This document shows positions 27,059-35,022 of a stretch of 64,000 nucleotides of DNA, one piece after another (position 1 is the first letter of the stretch; each line of letters begins with the position of its first letter). The notes below the pieces were generated by a model. That model did no database searches. It had not been told where the DNA came from and worked only from the letters and a program-made list of their open reading frames with translations. The stretch covers positions 121,455 to 185,454 of the forward strand of contig DWVJ01000034.1 of NCBI GenBank assembly GCA_019120315.1. The letters are read 5' to 3'. Source of the DNA: Candidatus Ruminococcus avistercoris. Its GTDB lineage: Bacteria; Bacillota; Clostridia; Lachnospirales; Lachnospiraceae. A program made the position numbers and the translations under genes.

Positions 27059-27073
27059 ATATCTCTCTCCTCC

Positions 27074-27081
27074 CAAAATCC
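27074..27081. repeat. Target-site duplication, left copy
   Basis: CAAAATCC directly abuts the left inverted repeat of the IS; an identical copy abuts the right end. Confidence 0.9.
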
Positions 27082-27224
27082 GGTAGTGTCAAATACTACC
27101 TGTTTTTTTGTATCTAAATTCTATAGAAACCTTGATTTTTAGGGAAATCTGCAATAAAAAGAGCATTGACCTCCCTTTTCTGGTATAATGTCTATCGCCA
27201 AACAAACACCCCAGAAAGGAGCCA

Positions 27225-28700
27225 ATGCTCATGGACATTATACTTTATCTTCTCACCATCATTCAATACCTTTATCAGTTGAATTGCTGGCTAATCACTT
27301 TTATCTGCAGATATATTCCTCTCAAGCAGTGGGCTTTTGACGACTCCCACTCTCCCAAATATCAGAAATTCAAAGTGGATGAACTCCCACGTATCAGAAC
27401 CTTTATCAAACAGGACTGGCAGTTCCTCCTTGAATACTATCTCTGGCGCTACGGCAAACCCCTGAAACCTGTCCGGCGGCGAAACGGAAAGTCCGTCCCT
27501 GAGGATATCCTCTGCCCCCTGTGCGGTGCCCCTCATCTCTTTATCTATGATAACAACGGCGGCAACGGCCAGTACCAGTGCAAAGTCTGCGGACAGACCT
27601 TCTCTTCCGGTGACCTTGTAACAACTCCCTTCCGCCTCTTATGCCCGCACTGCGGTCATTCCCTCTCCAGGATAAAGAGTCGGAAACATTTCGTCATCCA
27701 TAAATGTATCAATCCGAAATGCCCCTACTATCTTCACAATCTGAAGAAAGTCGACCAGGAAGACCTGAAAGAGGACTACGGGAAAAATAAATATAAACTC
27801 CACTACATCTACCGTGAATTCACGATAGATTTCTTCCGCATGGACTTAAACTCCCTGCCAAAGCATGCTTCTTCTCTCAGGTTCAGCAAACACAACGCCC
27901 ATGTCATGTCCCTGTGCCTGACCCTCCATATCAACCTCGGCCTGTCACTTCGTAAAACCAGCCAGGCTCTTAAGGATCTCTATAACATCCGCATCTCCCA
28001 TCAGCAGATCGCAAACTACTGCAAGACCGCCGCTGTATGCATCAAACCCTTTACCGACCAGTATCCCTACAGAAAAGGGAACACTTTCATCGCCGATGAA
28101 ACCTACATCAAAGTCCGCGGTGTGAAAACCTTTGTCTGGCTGATCATGAATGCCGCCTGCCGTTCCATCATCGGCTATCAGGTTTCTGACAATCGTGGCG
28201 TGGGGCCCTGCATCCTCGCCATGCGCATGGCCTTCCAGGGACTTAAGAGGCTGCCGGATCACTTTAAATTTGTTGCGGACGGCTACAGCGCTTACCCGCT
28301 TGCCGCAATGGAGTTTGCAAAGAAGTTTGGAAAAGATTTTACCTTTACGATCACCCAGGTCATTGGACTTACCAACGACGATGCTGTATCCAAAGACAAC
28401 CGCCCATTCAAACAGATCGTGGAACGGCTGAACCGCACGTATAAAGCTTCCTATCGGAAAACAAACGGCTTTGACAACATCGAAGGAGCCAACTATGATC
28501 TGGCTCTCTGGGTTGCTTATTATAACTTCCTGCGTCCTCATAAGCACAACCGTTATCGGGTGCTCAATGATGTGGAACTTCTCCATGGTGCTGACAATAT
28601 GCCAGGAAAATGGCAGCTCCTTATCTTTCTCGGTCAGCAGACAATCCTGCATATGCAGGAAAATAGCGCCGCGTCACGGGAGCGGGGCTGTTGTCAATAG
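27225..28700 (+). CDS. DDE transposase with N-terminal zinc ribbons (IS6-like)
   Basis: The 491-aa transposase has a hydrophobic opening (residues 1-30), two CxxC zinc-ribbon units at about 100-180 (CPLCGAPHLF ... CKVCGQTF and CPHCGHSLSR ... CINPKCPYY), a helical DNA-binding part with LSLRKTSQALKDLYNI, and a DDE core: ADETYIKVRG, VADGYSAYPLA and VERLNRTYKASYRKT. Between the second Asp and the Glu lie 47 residues, more than the about 34 usual in IS6. The reading frame is uninterrupted and flanking repeats are intact, so the element may be active. AAAGGAG precedes the start region. Confidence 0.88.
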   Translation: MLMDIILYLLTIIQYLYQLNCWLITFICRYIPLKQWAFDDSHSPKYQKFKVDELPRIRTFIKQDWQFLLEYYLWRYGKPLKPVRRRNGKSVPEDILCPLCGAPHLFIYDNNGGNGQYQCKVCGQTFSSGDLVTTPFRLLCPHCGHSLSRIKSRKHFVIHKCINPKCPYYLHNLKKVDQEDLKEDYGKNKYKLHYIYREFTIDFFRMDLNSLPKHASSLRFSKHNAHVMSLCLTLHINLGLSLRKTSQALKDLYNIRISHQQIANYCKTAAVCIKPFTDQYPYRKGNTFIADETYIKVRGVKTFVWLIMNAACRSIIGYQVSDNRGVGPCILAMRMAFQGLKRLPDHFKFVADGYSAYPLAAMEFAKKFGKDFTFTITQVIGLTNDDAVSKDNRPFKQIVERLNRTYKASYRKTNGFDNIEGANYDLALWVAYYNFLRPHKHNRYRVLNDVELLHGADNMPGKWQLLIFLGQQTILHMQENSAASRERGCCQ

Positions 28701-28783
28701 AACCGTGGAATACCGGAACAGTCGGCAGCGCCGGCTGTGAGGATATGCCGCGAAAGTCTGTTGACAAAAAGCCCACGGAGCAT

Positions 28784-28910
28784 CCTGTCTGACAGGAAAG
28801 GGGCAACCGCACCCTTTCCCTGCCTTCCGGCGAGGACAGGTGCGGGCAGAGCCCGCTATTGAGTCAAGGGACTGGTCCCTTGCGGGTTCTCAGGGCAGCG
28901 CCCTGAGCCC
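28784..28910 (+). ncRNA. Array of four stable hairpins in the IS tail, possible structured RNA
   Basis: Between the transposase stop and the right IS end lie in series: nested stems CCTGTC / GACAGG and GGAAAGGG / CCCTTTCC; GCGGGC-aga-GCCCGC; the 18-bp palindrome CAAGGGACTGGTCCCTTG; and CTCAGGGC-agc-GCCCTGAG, which extends by GGG/CCC. No ORF explains them. They could be a terminator or readthrough barrier, a transposition-control RNA or DNA hairpins for the transposase. That they form an RNA is inference. Confidence 0.45.
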
Positions 28911-29004
28911 TCGGAAGCTTTTCAATATCAATATCTGCAATTTTCAAGGTTCTTCTGAGCCTATTTTTTATGACTTATTTTTTCATAGATTACTTGACAC
29001 TACC

Positions 29005-29012
29005 CAAAATCC
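29005..29012. repeat. Target-site duplication, right copy
   Basis: CAAAATCC directly follows the right inverted repeat and matches the left copy exactly. Confidence 0.9.
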
Positions 29013-29200
29013 TGTCAAGTTTCTGCCATGTTTTCTGACACTGAGTATAAGGGAAGGAAAGGGGCATGTCAACGGAAAAAGGGGAGAAGAAAAAAATTCA
29101 TAAAAATTTCATAGTCTGCTTTCTTGTAATTTCCCGGGAAAAGGAATAGAGTATAATCATTCGAAATAAACTGATACAAGAAAAAGGATGGAATGATAAA

Positions 29201-29593
29201 ATGCGTGAAAAATTCAGAAGGTTTATGACAGGACGGTATGGCGTGGATGATCTGGGGAGATTTACCCTGTATCTTTCCCTGGGGCTTTTGATCCTTTCTT
29301 TTTTTATCCGATACCGGATACTGTACATACTGGCGGTGGCGCTGCTGGCGATCTGTTATCTGCGGATGTTCTCACGGAATATTTCCCGCAGATACGAAGA
29401 AAATCAGAAGTTTCTGGCCTGGAAAACAAAAGTGACGGGCCGTTTTTTTACTGCCAGGAAACGCCATGCGGATAAGGAGCACCGCTATTTCCGCTGCCCT
29501 TCCTGCCGTCAGACGGTGCGGGTTCCGCGGGGGAAAGGAAAGATTTCCATCTCCTGTCCCAAATGCGGCGCGCAGTTTATCAAACGGACCTGA
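29201..29593 (+). CDS. Membrane protein with C-terminal zinc ribbon
   Basis: A 130-aa protein with a basic N-terminus, two adjacent membrane segments at about residues 22-58 (FTLYLSLGLLILSFFI and ILYILAVALLAICYL), a basic linker and a zinc-ribbon domain with two CxxC pairs (RCPSCRQTVRVPRG and SCPKCGAQF). The ribbon resembles those in MJ0042-type and other bacterial zinc ribbons. Just upstream is a TATAAT (29152-29157) without a good -35. It leads a three-gene run with the DUF5685-like and J-domain genes, 11 bp from the next. Function unknown. Confidence 0.72.
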   Translation: MREKFRRFMTGRYGVDDLGRFTLYLSLGLLILSFFIRYRILYILAVALLAICYLRMFSRNISRRYEENQKFLAWKTKVTGRFFTARKRHADKEHRYFRCPSCRQTVRVPRGKGKISISCPKCGAQFIKRT

Positions 29594-29604
29594 GAGGATA
29601 ACAT

Positions 29605-30435
29605 ATGTTTGGATACGTTACGATTAACAGGGAAGAGCTGAAGATCAAGGATATGAGGCGGTACCAGTCTTTCTACTGCGGTATCTGCAGGGAGCTGAAA
29701 GACCGCCATGGCAGCCTGTCGCGGATCACGCTGACTTACGATATGACGTTCCTGGCGATTCTGCTGACCGGGCTGTATGAGGGGGAAAAGAAAGAGGGAT
29801 GCGGCCGCTGTCTTTTGCATCCGCTGAAAAAGCATCCCTACCTGCAGAATGCATATACGGCCTACGCGGCGGATATGAATCTGCTGCTGAGCTATTATAA
29901 TCTGCTGGATAACTGGTTTGATGAAAGAAAACCTCTATCCTATACGGCTGCCCGGGCTCTTCGGAAAGAGTTTCTGGCGGTATGTAAGCGATATCCCCGG
30001 CAGCACCGGGCGGTGAAACGGTATATGAAGCTGCTTGGCCGCTGCGAGCAAAAAAACAGCTGCAATCTGGACCGGGGCGCCGGACTGACCGGAGAGCTGA
30101 TGGGAGAGATCTTTGTGTACCGGCAGGACGCCTGGGAAGAGATTTTGCGCAGGCTTGGTTTTTTCATGGGGAAATTCATCTATCTGATGGATGCCTACGA
30201 CGATCTTGAAAAGGATATCCGCAAGGGGAATTATAATCCATGGGTGTTCACATGCCGGAGGGAGGATTTCATGAAGGACAGCGAGCAGATCCTGACCATG
30301 ATGATGAGCGAGTGCGCGCGGGAATTTGAAAAGCTGCCCATTGTGGAATATGTGGACATTCTGCGCAATGTGCTGTATTCTGGTATATGGACCAAATATG
30401 AAATTGTGAAACGAAAATACAGGGAGAATCACTGA
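29605..30435 (+). CDS. DUF5685-like protein
   Basis: The 276-aa protein matches my memory of DUF5685, found in Firmicutes and always uncharacterised. It opens with [20 protein letters not shown] and [14 protein letters not shown]; further Cys residues lie in [14 protein letters not shown] and [12 protein letters not shown], so a metal site built from these Cys is possible. Near residue 195 is [20 protein letters not shown], an Asp-rich helix that recalls metal-binding motifs of isoprenoid-synthase folds. It is otherwise helical, without membrane segments. Its stop overlaps the J-domain start by one base, so the two are coupled. Confidence 0.78.
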   Translation: MFGYVTINREELKIKDMRRYQSFYCGICRELKDRHGSLSRITLTYDMTFLAILLTGLYEGEKKEGCGRCLLHPLKKHPYLQNAYTAYAADMNLLLSYYNLLDNWFDERKPLSYTAARALRKEFLAVCKRYPRQHRAVKRYMKLLGRCEQKNSCNLDRGAGLTGELMGEIFVYRQDAWEEILRRLGFFMGKFIYLMDAYDDLEKDIRKGNYNPWVFTCRREDFMKDSEQILTMMMSECAREFEKLPIVEYVDILRNVLYSGIWTKYEIVKRKYRENH

Positions 30436-31052
30436 TGGTAAATCCATATGAAGTGCTGGGGGTACCGGAAAACGCCAGCATGGATGAGATAAAAAAAGCC
30501 TACCGGAAGCTAAGCCGGCTGTACCATCCCGACGCCAACATCAATAATCCCAATAAAAAGCAGGCGGAGGAAAAGTTCAAGCAGGTGCAGGAGGCCTATA
30601 ATCAGATCATTGCCGCCAGGGAACGGGGAGAGACGGGCGGCTACGGCGGTTTTTACGGGCAGAGCGGTCAGACCTCCTACGGAAACGACGAAGAGGCTAT
30701 CAAGATGCAGGCGGCGGCCAATTATATCAACAGCCGTCATTTCCGGGAGGCGCTGAATGTGCTGAACGGGATGGGTGTCAGAAACGCACAGTGGTATTAC
30801 ATGCGGGCGGTGGCCCATGCGGGTCTGGGGAGCAACGTAAACGCCCTGGAGGACGCCAGGGAAGCGCTGCGGCGTGATCCACAGAATGCCCGGTACCGGA
30901 TGCTGGTCAGTCAGCTGGAGTCCGGCGGACAGTGGTATCAGACCATGGGCAGCGGCTACGGCTACGAGCGGCCGGATGAAAATATGGGCAACTGCTGCTG
31001 GCAGTGCCTGCTGGCCAATCTGCTGTGCAATTGCTGCTGCTGCCGGTGCTGA
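30435..31052 (+). CDS. J-domain protein with TPR-like helices and Cys-rich tail
   Basis: A 205-aa Hsp40-type co-chaperone. The J domain occupies residues 1-65 ([25 protein letters not shown]) with the HPD tripeptide in RLYHPDAN, which stimulates Hsp70 ATPases. There is then a Gly/Tyr/Gln-rich linker and a helical segment with TPR character ([20 protein letters not shown]). The C-terminus ends in eleven Cys within 24 residues ([20 protein letters not shown]). It lacks the zinc-finger and client domains of DnaJ. The Cys-tail could bind metal or be acylated. It is translationally coupled to the DUF5685-like gene. Confidence 0.88.
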   Translation: MVNPYEVLGVPENASMDEIKKAYRKLSRLYHPDANINNPNKKQAEEKFKQVQEAYNQIIAARERGETGGYGGFYGQSGQTSYGNDEEAIKMQAAANYINSRHFREALNVLNGMGVRNAQWYYMRAVAHAGLGSNVNALEDAREALRRDPQNARYRMLVSQLESGGQWYQTMGSGYGYERPDENMGNCCWQCLLANLLCNCCCCRC

Positions 31053-31115
31053 GCCTGGGAGCGGATAAAAAAGAAATATTTTCAAAAAAGGTATAGAACG
31101 AAAAAGACGGGTCAT

Positions 31116-31240
31116 ACTATAGATGTCGGCAGAGGGATGACACAGCCAGGTGTTGCTTTTTGCTGACACGAAGGGAAAGCCGTTGGATCCCCTCCAATGG
31201 CAGGCGACCAATGATAAAAATTAATACTTATCCTCCCCTT
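31116..31240 (+). ncRNA. Candidate structured RNA between the J-domain gene and the thi operon
   Basis: The 360-bp gap 31053-31413 has no ORF of note. It holds GTCGGCA / TGCTGAC closing a domain that contains ACAC / GTGT, then an 8-bp stem GCCGTTGG-atcccct-CCAATGGC (one G-U pair), whose loop ATCCC can pair with GGGAT upstream, a possible pseudoknot. I could not match it to any riboswitch I know; it is not a TPP aptamer. It may also be an unstructured 3' UTR. Confidence 0.35.
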
Positions 31241-31265
31241 AAAAAAATAAATATCGATTCATTCG

Positions 31266-31314
31266 GCAAAATGGCGGTTTTATCCCGGGAATCGGGTTTT
31301 ACGCCATTTTTTGC
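31266..31314 (+). terminator. Long-stem terminator upstream of thiM
   Basis: GCAAAATGGCG / CGCCATTTTTTGC forms a strong stem with a T run, and a smaller CCCG / CGGG hairpin sits inside its loop. It may end the J-domain operon. HMP-PP (thiS-motif) riboswitches are also embedded in terminators, but a separate promoter lies downstream, which argues against control of thiM. Confidence 0.7.
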
Positions 31315-31349
31315 TGTGAGAAGATCAAAAGACAGAAAAAAGACGGCGG

Positions 31350-31378
31350 TTGCAAGGGGATAAAAAGGCTGATATAAT
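31350..31378 (+). promoter_or_regulatory. Promoter of the thiM-thiE-HAD-thiD operon
   Basis: TTGCAA, 17 bp and TATAAT. It leaves only about 30 nt of leader before thiM, too short for a riboswitch. Confidence 0.75.
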
Positions 31379-31413
31379 AAAAAAACAATGGAAAAATACG
31401 AGGTGAAAATCGA

Positions 31414-32229
31414 ATGAGTGTCATAAAAGATGCGGCAAATTTAAATACCAGAATGCGGGAAGTGGTTCCCCTGGTACATAATATTACCAATTATGTTACG
31501 GTCAACGACTGCGCCAACGCCCTGCTGGCCATCGGGGCGTCTCCCATCATGGCGGACGATATCCGGGAAGCTTCCGATATCACGGCGATATCTTCGGCTC
31601 TGGTGATCAATATCGGCACGCTCAATCAGCGCACGGTGGAGTCGATGATTGCATCCGGCAGGACGGCCAATCAGCTGGGCATTCCCGTGGTCTTTGATCC
31701 GGTGGGAGCCGGCGCCTCCGCCTTTCGCAACGAGACGGTGGAGCGGATCCTTCAGGAAGTAAAGATATCGATTTTAAGAGGCAATCTGTCAGAGGTTTCT
31801 TACGTGGCCGGATTGTCCGCCGCCGCCAAAGGCGTGGACGTATCCGAGGAGGATGCGGCCAATGATCCTGTGGATGCGGCCTGCCAGGCGGCCCGCCGTC
31901 TTGGCTGCACCGTCGGAGTGACGGGAGCGGTGGACATCGTGACAGACGGAAACAGAGTGGCGAAGATTCACAACGGCCATCCCTTGATGGCGAAAGTAAC
32001 CGGTACCGGATGCATGACCTCCGCCATCACCGCAGGCTACGCGGGCATGCAGGAGGATATGTGGACGGCGGCCACAGCAGGCATCCTCTCCATGGGACTG
32101 GCGGGAGAGATCGCTTACGGCCGGGTGGCCCATATGGGGACGGGAAGCTTCCGCACCGGCATCATCGACGGGCTGAGCAGCCTGAATGAAACTTTGATGG
32201 AGGAGATGGCGAAAGTTGAAGAAATGTGA
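31414..32229 (+). CDS. thiM: Hydroxyethylthiazole kinase
   Basis: ThiM phosphorylates 4-methyl-5-(2-hydroxyethyl)thiazole so that it can be joined to HMP-PP, a salvage step of thiamine synthesis. The 271-aa ribokinase-like fold shows [45 protein letters not shown] and the anion-hole/catalytic block [22 protein letters not shown] lies before the ATG. It overlaps thiE by 14 bp. No thiC, thiG or thiS is present here, so the operon looks made for recycling of thiazole and pyrimidine. Confidence 0.95.
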   Translation: MSVIKDAANLNTRMREVVPLVHNITNYVTVNDCANALLAIGASPIMADDIREASDITAISSALVINIGTLNQRTVESMIASGRTANQLGIPVVFDPVGAGASAFRNETVERILQEVKISILRGNLSEVSYVAGLSAAAKGVDVSEEDAANDPVDAACQAARRLGCTVGVTGAVDIVTDGNRVAKIHNGHPLMAKVTGTGCMTSAITAGYAGMQEDMWTAATAGILSMGLAGEIAYGRVAHMGTGSFRTGIIDGLSSLNETLMEEMAKVEEM

Positions 32230-32851
32230 TGTGGATTATACCTTATATCTGTGCACCGACAGGGATCTGATGAGCACCGACACCCTGGAGGAGGCGGTGA
32301 CCCAGGCTATCGAAGGGGGCTGTACCGTGATCCAGCTGCGGGAGAAAGACTGCTCCTCGCTGGATTTTTACCGTACCGCTTTAAATATCCGGGAAATTAC
32401 GCGAAAGTATCACATTCCCTTTATCATCAATGACCGGGTGGATATTGCTCTGGCGGTGGACGCGGACGGCGTGCACGTGGGGCAGAGCGATCTGCCGGCA
32501 AAGGAAGTACGCCGGATCCTGGGGCCGGATAAGATCCTGGGCGTGTCCGCCGCCCGTCTTAATGAGGCGAAAAAGGCGGTGGAGGACGGCGCCGACTATC
32601 TGGGGGTGGGAGCCATGTTTCCCACCGGCACTAAGACGGATGCCCGTCCGGTGACGATGGAAGAATTAAAAGAGATCCGCCGGGCGGTGAAGGCGCCCAT
32701 CGTGGTGATCGGCGGCATCAACCTGAATACGATGGATCAGTTCAAAGATACGGGCATCGACGGACTGGCGGTGGTTTCCGCCGTGATCGCAGCGGATGAT
32801 ATCAAGGAAGCGGCGAAAGAGATGGTGCGAAGATTCAGGGAGAACGGATGA
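32216..32851 (+). CDS. thiE: Thiamine-phosphate synthase
   Basis: ThiE condenses HMP-PP with thiazole phosphate to give thiamine monophosphate. The 211-aa TIM barrel contains [50 protein letters not shown] and [11 protein letters not shown], all family landmarks. The start is a TTG inside thiM, with GGAGGAG 10 bp upstream; no ATG fits in frame. The long overlap implies translational coupling with thiM. Its stop overlaps the HAD gene start. Confidence 0.95.
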   Translation: MKKCDVDYTLYLCTDRDLMSTDTLEEAVTQAIEGGCTVIQLREKDCSSLDFYRTALNIREITRKYHIPFIINDRVDIALAVDADGVHVGQSDLPAKEVRRILGPDKILGVSAARLNEAKKAVEDGADYLGVGAMFPTGTKTDARPVTMEELKEIRRAVKAPIVVIGGINLNTMDQFKDTGIDGLAVVSAVIAADDIKEAAKEMVRRFRENG

Positions 32852-33504
32852 TGAAGGAATTTACGGGAGCAATCTTTGATCTGGATGGAACGCTGCTGGA
32901 TTCCATGTGGGTGTGGGAACAGATCGATGTGGATTTTCTGTCCAGGCGGGGCATCGACCTGCCGGAAGATTATCTGAAAAAAATCACACCCATGGGGTTT
33001 GAGGCGGCGGCACGTTATACCATTGACCGTTTCGGACTGCAGGAACAGCCCCGGGATCTGATCGGGGAGTGGTATGCGATGGCGGAGGATTACTATAAGA
33101 CGAAAGTGGGTTTGAAGCCCCATGCGAAGGAGTTTCTGCGCTGCCTGGCGGATCAGGGCGTGCGTATCGGGGCGGCCACTTCTTCCGATTCCAGACTTTT
33201 TGAGCCGGCTCTGCGTCACAATAACATCCGGGACTATTTTACCTGCGTGACTACGGTGCGGGACGTCAGCCGGGGAAAAGGATTTCCGGACATCTATCTA
33301 TATACCGCGGGAAGGCTGGAAATCAGTCCCGCCCGCTGCGCCGTATTTGAAGATATCCCGGAGGGAATCCGGGGAGCGAAGGACGGCGGATTTATGACGG
33401 TGGGCGTGTACGATTCCTATTCCGGTCACGAAAAGGAAGAGATGATCGGTCTGTCTGACTATTATATTTATGATTATAAGGAACTTCTGGAGGTAGTAAG
33501 GTGA
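32848..33504 (+). CDS. HAD-family phosphatase inside the thiamine operon
   Basis: A 218-aa HAD subfamily IA hydrolase of the beta-phosphoglucomutase type. Motif I is [11 protein letters not shown] (nucleophile Asp), motif II is the Thr/Ser in AATSSDSR, the motif III lysine is in SRGKGFPD, and motif IV is [16 protein letters not shown]. It overlaps thiE by 4 bp and thiD by 4 bp, so it is made together with thiamine enzymes. A thiamine-phosphate or HMP-phosphate phosphatase is a reasonable guess from context only; the family is promiscuous. Confidence 0.85.
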   Translation: MMKEFTGAIFDLDGTLLDSMWVWEQIDVDFLSRRGIDLPEDYLKKITPMGFEAAARYTIDRFGLQEQPRDLIGEWYAMAEDYYKTKVGLKPHAKEFLRCLADQGVRIGAATSSDSRLFEPALRHNNIRDYFTCVTTVRDVSRGKGFPDIYLYTAGRLEISPARCAVFEDIPEGIRGAKDGGFMTVGVYDSYSGHEKEEMIGLSDYYIYDYKELLEVVR

Positions 33505-34286
33505 AAATGAAAACAGTGCTGACCATAGCGGGCAGCGATTCCAGCGGCGGCGCCGGCATTCAGGCGGATATCAAAACCATCACGGCCCACGGACTTTATG
33601 CGTCCAGCGCGGTGACGGCGCTGACGGCTCAGAATACGACGGGAGTGTACGGGATCATGGAGGCGACGCCGGAATTTCTGGCCAGCCAGCTGGACTGCGT
33701 GTTTCAGGATATTTTTCCCGATGCGGTAAAGATCGGGATGGTATCTTCCGCGCCGCTGATTAAAGTGATCGCGGCCAAACTGAAAGAATACCAGGCCCGT
33801 CACATCGTGGTGGATCCGGTGATGGTGGCCACCAGCGGAGGCCGTCTGCTGGCCGATGACGCGGCGGATACGCTGATTAGAGAACTGATTCCCCTGGCCC
33901 AGGTGATCACCCCTAATATTCCCGAGGGCGAGGTACTGTGCGGCTTTTCCATCGAAACGCCGGAAGATATGGAACGGGCGGCAAAAGATATTGCCGGGAA
34001 AGCCGGCACAGCGGTTCTGCTAAAAGGCGGACATGAATTGAACGACGCCAATGATCTCCTGTGTGAGCAGGGATCCTGCCGGTGGTTTCGGGGAGAAAGG
34101 ATTGATAATCCCAATACCCACGGCACCGGCTGTACTTTGTCTTCGGCCATCGCCTGCGGATTGGCGAAGGGATTGCCTTTGCGGGACAGTGTGAAGGAGG
34201 CCAAAAATTATATTTCCGGGGCTCTGCGCTCTGGTCTTGACCTGGGAGCCGGTAGCGGCCCTTTGAATCATATATTTATGCTGTAG
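33501..34286 (+). CDS. thiD: Hydroxymethylpyrimidine/phosphomethylpyrimidine kinase
   Basis: ThiD phosphorylates HMP twice to HMP-PP, the second substrate of ThiE. The 261-aa ribokinase-fold protein has TIAGSDSSGGAGIQADIKT, AVTALTAQNTTGV, AVKIGMVSS, VVDPVMVATSGGRLL, TPNIPEGEVLCG (in place of TPNxPEAE) and the catalytic NTHGTGCTLSSAIA. I keep the GTG start at 33501, 7 bp after GGAGG, over the ATG two codons later. It closes the operon. Confidence 0.94.
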   Translation: MKMKTVLTIAGSDSSGGAGIQADIKTITAHGLYASSAVTALTAQNTTGVYGIMEATPEFLASQLDCVFQDIFPDAVKIGMVSSAPLIKVIAAKLKEYQARHIVVDPVMVATSGGRLLADDAADTLIRELIPLAQVITPNIPEGEVLCGFSIETPEDMERAAKDIAGKAGTAVLLKGGHELNDANDLLCEQGSCRWFRGERIDNPNTHGTGCTLSSAIACGLAKGLPLRDSVKEAKNYISGALRSGLDLGAGSGPLNHIFML

Positions 34287-34302
34287 GAAACGTATAAATT
34301 GG

Positions 34303-34331
34303 TTGAAAAAAAGCGGCGATTCGGTTATACT
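34303..34331 (+). promoter_or_regulatory. Promoter of the SEC-C protein gene
   Basis: TTGAAA, 17 bp and TATACT, about 65 bp before the start. Confidence 0.75.
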
Positions 34332-34396
34332 GGTAATCAGGCATCACTGGCGGAGTGATGAAAGCAAGAACGTTTGGAAAGAAAGAAGGTACGTGC

Positions 34397-34903
34397 ATGA
34401 GTTTATTAAAGCAATGGAGAGATATGGCATATGATCAGAAAGCAGACAGGGGAAAACTCCAGAAATTCTGGGCCGACTATTTTCTGATTGAAAAAAGAAT
34501 ATATGAGGAACTGCTGAAAAATCCCGATGAGGTGGTTACGGGAACGGTAAAAGAGCTGGCGGAGAAATATCACATCAGCGTCATGACTATGACCGGTTTC
34601 CTGGACGGCATCAACGACAGCTTAAAGACCCCAAATCCCATCGAGGAGATGGAGGAGGATACACAGGTAAATCTGGGATTTGACAAAGAGCTCCTTTATA
34701 AAAACATGGTAGACGCCAAAGCAGACTGGCTCTATGAGCTTCCTGCCTGGAAGGAAATCTTCTCCGATGAAAAGAGAAAAGCGCTCTATCTGGAGCAGAA
34801 AAAATCCGGCACCATCGTGAAGGGACCCAAGGTGGGAAGAAACGATCCCTGCCCCTGCGGAAGCGGCAAGAAATATAAACACTGCTGCGGACGGAACGCA
34901 TAG
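34397..34903 (+). CDS. SEC-C motif protein
   Basis: A 168-aa protein with a helical body and a C-terminal SEC-C zinc motif ([19 protein letters not shown]), the same metal-binding tail as in SecA. I start at 34397, where GAAGG lies upstream; the longer ORF adds 14 unlike residues. The helical part ([19 protein letters not shown] ... [14 protein letters not shown]) recalls a family of small Clostridia proteins without assigned role. It is monocistronic with its own promoter and terminator. SEC-C tails usually bind SecB, ribosomes or nucleic acid; which applies here is unknown. Confidence 0.8.
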   Translation: MSLLKQWRDMAYDQKADRGKLQKFWADYFLIEKRIYEELLKNPDEVVTGTVKELAEKYHISVMTMTGFLDGINDSLKTPNPIEEMEEDTQVNLGFDKELLYKNMVDAKADWLYELPAWKEIFSDEKRKALYLEQKKSGTIVKGPKVGRNDPCPCGSGKKYKHCCGRNA

Positions 34904-34934
34904 AGATAATCTAAAGAAAATATAAATTGCAGAG

Positions 34935-34962
34935 AAAGCCTTGACTTCCAGTCAGGGCTTTA
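34935..34962 (+). terminator. Terminator of the SEC-C gene, overlapping the next promoter
   Basis: AAAGCCTTGAC / GTCAGGGCTTT with one G-U pair, followed by a short T/A-rich stretch. Its loop and right arm lie within the next promoter. Confidence 0.65.
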
Positions 34963-34969
34963 TTAATAT
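34941..34969 (+). promoter_or_regulatory. Promoter of the GntR-ABC operon
   Basis: TTGACT, 17 bp and TAATAT, overlapping the terminator stem of the preceding gene. Confidence 0.7.
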
Positions 34970-34972
34970 ATT

Positions 34973-34999
34973 AAGTGTATTAAGACAACTAGTACACTT
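34973..34999 (+). promoter_or_regulatory. Probable operator of the YtrA-type regulator
   Basis: The inverted repeat AAGTGTA-N13-TACACTT lies directly after the -10 box and just before the regulator gene. YtrA-class GntR proteins bind such GTGTA...TACAC repeats in their own promoters, so autorepression is likely. Confidence 0.65.
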
Positions 35000-35022
35000 G
35001 GTACGCAGGAAAGGAGGAGGAC

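Larger units (their letters stand above)
27082..29004 (+). mobile_element. Complete insertion sequence (1923 bp), DDE type, IS6-like
   Basis: The element is bounded by GGTAGTGTCAA at the left and TTGACACTACC at the right; with one mismatch the inverted repeats reach 14 bp. An 8-bp direct repeat CAAAATCC flanks it on both sides, so the ends are exact and insertion is fairly recent. It holds one transposase gene (27225-28700) and a 300-bp noncoding tail with several hairpins. An 8-bp duplication and the DETYIKVRG motif fit IS6-like elements, but the zinc-ribbon N-terminus and the 1.9-kb length are unusual for them, so family placement is tentative. Confidence 0.9.

Noticed and set aside
28784-28910. 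CRISPR-like pattern of repeats
   Set aside because: The elements are different palindromes, not identical repeats with unique spacers.
28840-29103. 87-aa ORF across the IS right end
   Set aside because: It crosses the inverted repeat and target duplication and overlaps the hairpin array; no family or ribosome site.
29124-29157. Full promoter before the zinc-ribbon gene
   Set aside because: TATAAT is good, but the nearest -35-like TTGTAA is 22 bp away, too far for a normal spacer.
31266-31314. HMP-PP (thiS-motif) riboswitch in the terminator upstream of thiM
   Set aside because: The embedded hairpin is suggestive, but a good promoter lies downstream of it and I could not verify the conserved loop bases, so it is kept as a terminator only.
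31053-31413. TPP riboswitch before thiM
   Set aside because: None of the conserved TPP aptamer segments is present and the thiM promoter lies too close to the start codon.
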